DNA of 6,128 bases from an uncultured Treponema sp. Lineage in GTDB: Bacteria; Spirochaetota; Spirochaetia; Treponematales; Treponemataceae. The translations under genes and the position numbers were made by a program. The DNA is taken from NCBI GenBank assembly GCA_905373565.1, contig CAJPTT010000153.1, forward strand, positions 1 to 6,128. Direction: 5' to 3'. This document shows, in pieces, positions 1 through 4,228 of this stretch (position 1 is its first letter; every line of letters begins with the position of its first letter). Under the pieces are notes generated by a model. It saw nothing but the letters and a program-made list of their open reading frames with translations. It was not told where the DNA came from and ran no database searches.

Positions 1-27
1 TATTTCCTGTTTGGCGCGCTCATACAT
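1..27 (-). CDS. 5' end of an unidentified gene leaving the left edge
   Basis: A minus-strand gene appears to start here and run out of the window, because a good promoter (45-73) and a Shine-Dalgarno-like AAGGA (31-35) point at it. Two overlapping ATGs are possible. The ATG at 25-27 gives MYERAKQEI and is only 3 nt from AAGGA. The ATG at 21-23, in another frame, gives MSAPNRK with a more usual 7-nt spacing. Too little protein is visible to name the gene or decide the frame. It reads in the same direction as dnaE but has its own promoter downstream of the repeat array. Confidence 0.35.
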
Positions 28-44
28 GTTTCCTTATTGATCGT

Positions 45-73
45 ATTATACCATAGATTAGTAGATCTTTAAA
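45..73 (-). promoter_or_regulatory. sigma70-type promoter for the left-edge gene
   Basis: On the minus strand, a perfect -10 box TATAAT (45-50) is preceded by TGG (51-53), forming an extended -10. A -35-like TTTAAA (68-73, 4 of 6 consensus bases) lies exactly 17 bp upstream. The expected start point near 38 gives a leader of about 11-15 nt carrying AAGGA. This is the cleanest promoter in the window, and it lies downstream of the repeat array, so the array is not part of this transcript. Confidence 0.7.
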
Positions 74-118
74 GGAATTATGAACGATACCTTTTGCAAA
101 TAGCCTGTTGAGTAGTTA

Positions 119-130
119 TACATCCGTGTA
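119..130. repeat. CATCCNTG hairpin 1
   Basis: A short stem TACA/TGTA (119-122 with 127-130) encloses the loop TCCG. The apex CATCCGTG lies at 121-128. This is the weakest of the five hairpins, at 4 bp, but its minus-strand RNA UACACGGAUGUA is one of the closest to the CsrA consensus. Confidence 0.6.
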
Positions 131-134
131 CACT

Positions 135-168
135 TTTTTCCGACATACATCCATGTATGTCGGAAAAA
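135..168. repeat. CATCCNTG hairpin 2, perfect 16-bp stem
   Basis: The arms 135-150 and 153-168 are perfectly complementary around the two bases CC; the apex CATCCATG lies at 148-155. The stem starts with T5 and ends with A5, so neither strand has the U-tract after the stem that a Rho-independent terminator needs. Confidence 0.9.
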
Positions 169-170
169 GA

Positions 171-192
171 CGAGTTTTGTGCACAAAACTCG
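171..192. repeat. CGAGTTTT palindrome, copy 1
   Basis: This is a perfect 22-bp palindrome with arms CGAGTTTTGTG and CACAAAACTCG and no spacer. As RNA it could fold as an 8-bp stem with the self-complementary loop GUGCAC, or pair between two molecules. It shares the flanks GACGAGTTTT and AAAACTCGCTNCTG with the copy at 340-363, but the centre differs. Confidence 0.9.
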
Positions 193-208
193 CTTCTGAT
201 TAACATCC

Positions 209-224
209 CGCCCATCCTTGGGCG
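209..224. repeat. CATCCNTG hairpin 3
   Basis: The stem CGCCCA/TGGGCG (209-214 with 219-224) encloses the loop TCCT; the apex CATCCTTG lies at 213-220. The stem sequence is unrelated to those of the other hairpins, while the apex is kept. It is followed by TTCTG (226-230), as is hairpin 5 (396-400). Confidence 0.8.
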
Positions 225-229
225 ATTCT

Positions 230-271
230 GATACGTTGAGGATTAATTTGTGCGCAGCAACGAAGTAGATG
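230..271. repeat. 42-bp direct repeat, copy 1 (right half of the 412-534 dyad element)
   Basis: This stretch matches 474-515 at 40 of 42 positions; the differences are g250/t494 and a263/c507. In the right-hand copy it forms the 3' arm of a large dyad. Here neither the matching left arm nor the terminal CTATTTGCAAAAG is present, so it looks like a partial or recombined copy. Confidence 0.9.
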
Positions 272-281
272 CCCCGCCTTT

Positions 282-308
282 CCAGCGCTTTTGCAAATAG
301 CCTGTTGA
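282..308. repeat. CTTTTGCAAATAG module, central copy
   Basis: The 19 bases CCAGCGCTTTTGCAAATAG (282-300) recur exactly at 406-424. The following eight bases, CCTGTTGA (301-308), continue the match to 91-111 instead. This copy therefore overlaps the end of one repeat unit and the start of the next. Confidence 0.9.
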
Positions 309-337
309 CCAGTGTACCTCCTTGTACACTGGTCAAC
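304..337. repeat. CATCCNTG-type hairpin 4, perfect 14-bp stem
   Basis: The arms GTTGACCAGTGTAC (304-317) and GTACACTGGTCAAC (324-337) are perfect complements around the loop CTCCTT. The apex CCTCCTTG differs from CATCCNTG by one base. On the minus strand the loop region reads GUACAAGGAGGU, matching 11 of 12 positions of the CsrA consensus RUACARGGAUGU. Confidence 0.9.
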
Positions 338-339
338 GA

Positions 340-363
340 CGAGTTTTTCTCGCGAAAAACTCG
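340..363. repeat. CGAGTTTT palindrome, copy 2
   Basis: The arms CGAGTTTTTC (340-349) and GAAAAACTCG (354-363) form a 10-bp stem. The 4-nt loop is TCGC on the plus strand and GCGA, a GNRA-type tetraloop, on the minus strand. It occupies the same place in the second repeat unit as 171-192 does in the first. Confidence 0.9.
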
Positions 364-378
364 CTACTGCGTGAAACC

Positions 379-396
379 AGCGGCATCCGTGCCGCT
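379..396. repeat. CATCCNTG hairpin 5
   Basis: The stem AGCGGCA/TGCCGCT (379-385 with 390-396) encloses the loop TCCG; the apex CATCCGTG lies at 384-391. On the minus strand the loop reads CGGA, closed by CA/UG. Confidence 0.85.
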
Positions 397-411
397 TCTG
401 CAAAACCAGCG

Positions 412-534
412 CTTTTGCAAATAGGCGGTACAGATACAAGGCGCGAGCAAAAATTAACCGGAGGCGTATCTTTGATACGTTGAGGATTAATTTTTGCGCA
501 GCAACGCAGTAGATGTGCCGTCTATTTGCAAAAG
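412..534. repeat. 123-bp dyad element abutting the dnaE stop codon
   Basis: Three paired blocks are nested around the loop TTT (471-473). The inner block is CGTATC/GATACG (465-470 with 474-479). The middle block is GCAAAAATTAA and its complement (447-457 with 487-497). The outer block of about 20 bp (412-431 with 515-534) begins CTTTTGCAAATAG and has two mismatches that could be G-U in RNA. Unpaired, unequal stretches separate the blocks. The right end is the base next to the dnaE stop codon (535-537). No U-tract follows on the dnaE strand, so a simple intrinsic terminator is unlikely, although the fold could act as a 3' barrier or processing site. Confidence 0.85.
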
Positions 535-3500
535 TTACTCTTTCCAGACTTGAAGAACCCCCGCCTGCTTCCCCAGCTGTTCGATAAATTCATCGGAAGA
601 GGAGACTTTCAGCTGCGAAGAACCCTTCACCTGATAGACGGTATCGTTATCGGTAATATGGATAAAAATATCGCAAGTGCCTTGCGCGCCGAACAGGAAA
701 TCCTTGAGCGGCTGGAACTGTAAATCGGTTTCGATGAGCGGATCAAGCTCAAGGTGCACCTCTTTAATCGACCGCTCTTTCAGCTCGTCAATGCTGACCA
801 TCGATTCAACGAGGAACGACGGCGTATCACGCGAGCAGTCCACTTTCCCGATAAGGCCGCACACTGTTTCAGGCAGCGCATTGGTGCGGTTTTCTTCCCA
901 CGCCTTGGAAAAGAAGGTTAAATCGATGGTGCCGGTACGGTCTTCAAAGGTGCCGAAGCCCATCCATTTACCGTTTTTAGTCTGATAGGGGCGGATGCCG
1001 GTAATCATCCCGACGATGGTGTACAGCTTTTCTTTCTGTGCACGCCGGAAATTAATCAACTCCAAGGTAGCGCTGCGGTCAATCGCCTTTTTGTACTCAT
1101 CGAGGGGATGGCCGGAAATATAAAAGCCCATCAGCTCTTTTTCAATACGCAGTTTTTCCTTTTGCGGCAAATCGTTGACCGGCCTAAAGGTAAAATCGGA
1201 AAACTCCTTAATGCCGGTGTCCTCAAACAGGCTGGTTTGACCGACTGCCGATCCCGCTTTTTTCTGTGCGCTGAACGCCATTGCCGCTTCAAGATTATCC
1301 AACAGCTCGGAACGGTTTTGGCCGAGCTTATCGAAGCATCCCGTCTTGATAAGCACTTCCAAATTCTTTTTATTCACGGTGTGTAAATCCAGCCGGTCGA
1401 GGAAATCGATAAACGACTTATAGGGGCCGTGCGCAGTGCGTTCAGCGACAATATCGCGGGCAGCTTGCTCCCCTACCCCCTTAATGCCGAGCAGCCCGAA
1501 TACGATATCTCCTTCATAGACCGAAAAATATTCTTCCGAGGTATTAATATCGGGAGCGTGGAGCGCAAGCCCCATCTTATTCGCTTCACTGATATACTCC
1601 GGCAGCTTATCCGTCGAGGTAATCTCGTTAGTGAGGTTGGCCGCCATAAACTCCGCAGGGAAATTCGCCTTGAGATAGGCGGTTTGGTACGCCAGTACCG
1701 AATAAGCGGCGGCGTGACTCTTGTTAAACCCGTAACCGGCAAAAGGAATCAGAATTTCAAAAATACGGTCGGCGTCTTTTTCCTTAAAATTGTTCTTTAC
1801 AGCGCCTTCGATAAACCGCGTTTTCTCCTTCTCCATAACCTCTTTTTTCTTCTTTCCCATTGCGCGCCGCAGCAAGTCCGCTTGACCGAGGCTGTAGCCG
1901 CCGATACGCTGCGCTACCTGCATAACCTGTTCCTGATAGACGATAACGCCGTAGGTTTCCGACAATATGTCTTCGAGGCAGGGGTCGGGGTATTGAATTT
2001 TCGATGCATCGAATTTCGATTCGATAAACTGATCGATATAGGCCATCGGCCCGGGACGGTAGAGAGCGTTTAATGCGATGAGGTCTTCTATTTTATCCGG
2101 CTTTGCACGTTTCAGAATATTCTGCATTCCCTGACTTTCAAACTGAAAGACCGCGGCGGACTTTCCTTCGCCGAGCATTTTAAACGTCGCCGCATCCTGC
2201 TCATCGATCTGCGCAATGGAGAAATTCGCGTACTCCCCTCCCCGCTTTTTGATGAGGTCTTCCGTGTGCTTAATCAGCGTCAGCGTCTTGAGCCCGAGGA
2301 AGTCCATCTTTACCAAACCGCAATCTTCTATTAAATCCATCGTAAACTGAGAGGCGGTCTTGCCTGTCTTGGAATCCTTGTACAACGGCACATAATCGGT
2401 CAGCTTCGTTTTACCGATAACAATACCCGCCGCATGGAGGCTCGTGTTCCGGTTGAGGTCTTCAAGCTTTTCCGCAATGGAAAAAAGCTCCGTGTACCGC
2501 GCGTCTGAGCGCATTTCGGCGAGTTCGGGGACATCCGCAAAAGCCTTTTCAAACGTGAGCTTGGGGTCGGAGGGCATCAGTTTCGTAATGGCATTGACCT
2601 CACCGAGCGGAATTTCCAACACCCGCCCGACATCCTTGATTGCGGCTTTCGGCTTCAACGTTCCGAATGTGATAATCTGACCGACGCTTTCATCACCGTA
2701 TTTTCTGCGGACGTAATCGATAACCTCCTGCCGCCGTTCGAAGCAGAAATCAACGTCAAAGTCCGGCATGGAAATCCGTTCGGGATTAAGGAAGCGTTCA
2801 AACAGCAGCTTATATTTGAGCGGGTCGATATCGGTGATCCGCATCGCGTAGGCAACAATGGAACCCGCCCCGGAACCGCGCCCCGGGCCAACCGGAATGC
2901 CGTGCTCCTTCGCCCAGTTGATAAAGTCCCATACGATAAGAAAGTACCCGACAAAGTCCATCTTCATGATAATACCGAGTTCATAGTCGGCGCGTTGGGT
3001 CATCTCTTCGGTAACGGGATTGTAGCGTTTTTTTAAGCCCTCGTGCACGAGGTGGGTGATGTACTCTTCTTTTGTCGCAAAATCTTCCGGTATCTGATAC
3101 ACGGGAAGGAGCGGCCCCGGCTGAGGAATTTCAAAGTTACAGCGCTCTGCGATACGGGAGGTGTTGGACAACATTTCGGGATAACTGGGAAACAGCTGTT
3201 CCATCTCCTCCGCCGATTTAAGATAGAATTGATCGGTTTCAAACTTCATGCGGTTGGTGTCGGAGCGGTTCTTTTTTGTGCCGATACAGAGGAGGATATC
3301 CTGCGCAACCGCATCCTTTTGCTCCGCATAGTGAGCGTCGTTCGTTACCACCATCGGCACGCCTATCTTACGTGCCATCTCAATCAGCATCGGCGCAACC
3401 TTCTCCTCGTCGGCAATACCATGCTTTTGCAGCTCGATAAAGTAATTGTCGATACCGAATATGCTGCGATAACGTCTGACATGGGCTTCAGCCTCAGCCT

Positions 3501-3966
3501 TTTTCCCCTGCAATAGCAGCGACGGCAATTCTCCCGCAAGACAGGCTGAAAGGCAGATAAGTCCCTCCGAATACTGTGTCAGCAGCTCTTCGTCAATACG
3601 CGGTTTATAGTACATGCCCTCGGTGTAGCCTTTGGAGCACAGCACCATCAAATTCCGGTAGCCGGTTTCGGTTTCGGCAAGCAGGATAAGGTGAAAGTAT
3701 TTGCGGACGCCGGTATTGGTATTCTCCGGCTTTGCGAACCGGCTGCCGTTCGCAACATATACTTCGCAGCCGATAACCGGCTTTATCCCCTGCGCCTTAC
3801 ATTCGCGGAAAAAGCGCAAGGCGGCAAACATATTGCCGTGGTCGGTCAGCGCGAGGGCTGTTTGTCCGAGGTTTTTGGCGGTTGTTATCAGTTTCTTTAT
3901 GGAAGAAGCGCCGTCCAACAGCGAATAGTCGGAGTGCACGTGTAAATGAACAAAATCTTGAGGCAT
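535..3966 (-). CDS. dnaE: DNA polymerase III subunit alpha (DnaE), 1143 aa
   Basis: DnaE is the catalytic subunit of the replicative polymerase. Length is close to the E. coli protein (1160 aa). Domains in order: PHP (about 5-213), polymerase core and fingers, helix-hairpin-helix (GLLGIKGVGEQ, 824-834), OB fold (about 978-1060) and a C-terminal domain (about 1068-1143) of the tau-binding type. Catalytic aspartates are D402 and D404 in PDFDVDF (401-407) and D555 in KMDFLGL; GPGRGSGAGS (360-369) is the nucleotide-binding loop. QTSLF (910-914) fits the beta-clamp-binding motif. All nine expected PHP metal ligands are present (H9, H11, D18, H43, E68, H92, C142, D210, H212), so a metal-dependent PHP exonuclease is possible. 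The start matches the conserved N-terminus (FVHLHVHSDYS). No Shine-Dalgarno sequence precedes it; see the promoter at 3974-4002. It is divergent from hbd. Confidence 0.98.
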   Translation of the reverse strand: MPQDFVHLHVHSDYSLLDGASSIKKLITTAKNLGQTALALTDHGNMFAALRFFRECKAQGIKPVIGCEVYVANGSRFAKPENTNTGVRKYFHLILLAETETGYRNLMVLCSKGYTEGMYYKPRIDEELLTQYSEGLICLSACLAGELPSLLLQGKKAEAEAHVRRYRSIFGIDNYFIELQKHGIADEEKVAPMLIEMARKIGVPMVVTNDAHYAEQKDAVAQDILLCIGTKKNRSDTNRMKFETDQFYLKSAEEMEQLFPSYPEMLSNTSRIAERCNFEIPQPGPLLPVYQIPEDFATKEEYITHLVHEGLKKRYNPVTEEMTQRADYELGIIMKMDFVGYFLIVWDFINWAKEHGIPVGPGRGSGAGSIVAYAMRITDIDPLKYKLLFERFLNPERISMPDFDVDFCFERRQEVIDYVRRKYGDESVGQIITFGTLKPKAAIKDVGRVLEIPLGEVNAITKLMPSDPKLTFEKAFADVPELAEMRSDARYTELFSIAEKLEDLNRNTSLHAAGIVIGKTKLTDYVPLYKDSKTGKTASQFTMDLIEDCGLVKMDFLGLKTLTLIKHTEDLIKKRGGEYANFSIAQIDEQDAATFKMLGEGKSAAVFQFESQGMQNILKRAKPDKIEDLIALNALYRPGPMAYIDQFIESKFDASKIQYPDPCLEDILSETYGVIVYQEQVMQVAQRIGGYSLGQADLLRRAMGKKKKEVMEKEKTRFIEGAVKNNFKEKDADRIFEILIPFAGYGFNKSHAAAYSVLAYQTAYLKANFPAEFMAANLTNEITSTDKLPEYISEANKMGLALHAPDINTSEEYFSVYEGDIVFGLLGIKGVGEQAARDIVAERTAHGPYKSFIDFLDRLDLHTVNKKNLEVLIKTGCFDKLGQNRSELLDNLEAAMAFSAQKKAGSAVGQTSLFEDTGIKEFSDFTFRPVNDLPQKEKLRIEKELMGFYISGHPLDEYKKAIDRSATLELINFRRAQKEKLYTIVGMITGIRPYQTKNGKWMGFGTFEDRTGTIDLTFFSKAWEENRTNALPETVCGLIGKVDCSRDTPSFLVESMVSIDELKERSIKEVHLELDPLIETDLQFQPLKDFLFGAQGTCDIFIHITDNDTVYQVKGSSQLKVSSSDEFIEQLGKQAGVLQVWKE

Positions 3967-3973
3967 ACCGCAA

Positions 3974-4002
3974 ACTATAGCAAAAACGGGGGCAAATGAT
4001 AA
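3974..4002 (-). promoter_or_regulatory. dnaE promoter predicting a leaderless mRNA
   Basis: On the minus strand, the -10 box TATAGT (3974-3979, 5 of 6) and the -35 box TTATCA (3997-4002, 4 of 6) are separated by exactly 17 bp. Only 7 nt, TTGCGGT, lie between the -10 box and the dnaE ATG, so transcription should begin at or one base before the A of the start codon. This agrees with the lack of any ribosome-binding sequence. Confidence 0.55.
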
Positions 4003-4027
4003 GAGGTGCGGAAAAGACAGGGACGGG

Positions 4028-4081
4028 AAAAAATAAAAAGATAAAAAAGGACTTTATTCTAGGCGTTCTTTGTGATATGCT
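4028..4081 (+). promoter_or_regulatory. Candidate promoter with UP-like A-tract for the hbd operon
   Basis: The -10-like TATGCT (4076-4081) has an adjoining TGA (4073-4075), giving an extended -10. A weak -35 TTTATT (4053-4058, 3 of 6) lies 17 bp upstream. The stretch 4028-4048 is 18 A of 21 bases and falls at about -60 to -40, where an UP element would bind the RNA polymerase alpha subunit. The expected start near 4088 would give a leader of about 140 nt. The boxes alone are weak; the arrangement is the main support. Confidence 0.4.
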
Positions 4082-4099
4082 ATGGTTGCTTTATCGGAT

Positions 4100-4197
4100 A
4101 TCTCTGAAAACCCCATCGGGTGTTTCGAGATTTCCATCAGACATTTCCACCGGCGTTGCCGGCCGTGCACCGTCCGGAATATCTCTTTTCGGACGGT
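4100..4197 (+). promoter_or_regulatory. Structured leader upstream of hbd: three consecutive hairpins
   Basis: Hairpin a (4100-4131) pairs ATCTC, GAAA, A and CCC with their complements around the loop CATC, 13 bp with one bulged base on each side. Hairpin b (4150-4162) is CCGGC/GCCGG with the loop GTT. Hairpin c (4169-4197) has a perfect 8-bp stem ACCGTCCG/CGGACGGT, extended by up to 3 more pairs. Hairpin c is followed by AAGTTTT (4198-4204), a weak U-tract, so it could act as an attenuator. I recognise no known riboswitch class. No convincing protein gene lies here. Confidence 0.5.
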
Positions 4198-4211
4198 AAG
4201 TTTTACTGTAT

Positions 4212-4227
4212 ATACAAGGAGTTGTAT
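4212..4227 (+). promoter_or_regulatory. hbd ribosome-binding site inside a CsrA-like hairpin
   Basis: The Shine-Dalgarno sequence AAGGAG (4216-4221) lies 7 nt before the hbd ATG (4229). It sits in a hairpin: ATACA (4212-4216) pairs with TGTAT (4223-4227) around the loop AGGAGT. The bases AUACAAGGA match 9 of 9 positions of the first part of the CsrA consensus RUACARGGAUGU, and the ACA/UGU closure is as in known ligands. Binding would block ribosome access. The RBS is certain; the CsrA role is inferred. Confidence 0.5.
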
Positions 4228-4228
4228 T

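Larger units (their letters stand above)
119..396 (-). ncRNA. Candidate CsrA/RsmA-binding hairpin array (possible sponge RNA or dnaE 3' UTR)
   Basis: Five hairpins have the apex CATCCNTG on the plus strand, which reads CANGGATG on the minus strand: 119-130, 135-168, 209-224, 304-337 (one-base variant) and 379-396. In minus-strand RNA each loop is NGGA (AAGGAG in the 304-337 copy). Known CsrA ligands present GGA in a hairpin loop, with consensus RUACARGGAUGU; the copies read UACACGGAUGUA, UACAUGGAUGUA and GUACAAGGAGGU, plus two with CA/UG closure only. Multiple such hairpins define CsrB/RsmY-type sponge RNAs. I see no dedicated promoter or terminator, so transcription would have to come from dnaE read-through or an unseen start. 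The alternative is a DNA-level repeat family. Confidence 0.3.
91..534. repeat. Mosaic intergenic repeat/hairpin array between dnaE and the left-edge gene
   Basis: This 444-bp stretch has no credible protein gene and is almost entirely repeats and inverted repeats. It begins with CTTTTGCAAATAG (91-103) and ends with its exact reverse complement (522-534), with further direct copies at 288-300 and 412-424. Between them are five hairpins with a shared apex, two CGAGTTTT...AAAACTCG palindromes, a 42-bp direct repeat (230-271 and 474-515, 40 of 42 identical) and a large dyad at the right end. The right end touches the dnaE stop codon, so the array would be the dnaE 3' UTR if transcription continues. 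I see no transposase gene and no clear target-site duplication. Confidence 0.9.

Noticed and set aside
107..113. Integron attC site (GTTGAGT fits GTTRRRY; a treponeme is known to carry a chromosomal integron)
   Set aside because: No partner RYYYAAC box or L boxes are placed to form an attC fold, and the array holds no gene cassettes.
135..168. Rho-independent terminator
   Set aside because: The stem is strong, but the T-run precedes it and the A-run follows it on both strands, the opposite of terminator polarity.
112..367. REP elements with a GTAG guide next to a hairpin
   Set aside because: GTAG precedes hairpin 1 (112-115) and, on the minus strand, the palindrome at 340-363, but not the other copies, so the rule does not hold.
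91..424. CRISPR array
   Set aside because: Repeat spacing is irregular, the variable parts are self-complementary rather than spacer-like, and no cas gene is nearby.
58..439. Minus-strand reading frames of 92 and 79 codons across the array
   Set aside because: They run through perfect palindromes and repeated blocks, share repeated peptide pieces only because the DNA is repeated, and have no ribosome-binding site. They are best seen as translations of repeats.
1429..2073. 214-codon plus-strand frame inside dnaE
   Set aside because: It is antisense to conserved polymerase sequence, lacks an RBS and has no recognisable motifs.
4070..4075. Rex operator for the butyrate operon
   Set aside because: Only the half-site TTGTGA is present, with no facing TTCACAA at the right distance.
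4082..4228. 49-codon N-terminal extension of Hbd from the ATG at 4082
   Set aside because: There is no family resemblance, it crosses the leader hairpins, and the ATG at 4229 has a strong RBS and the expected Rossmann start.
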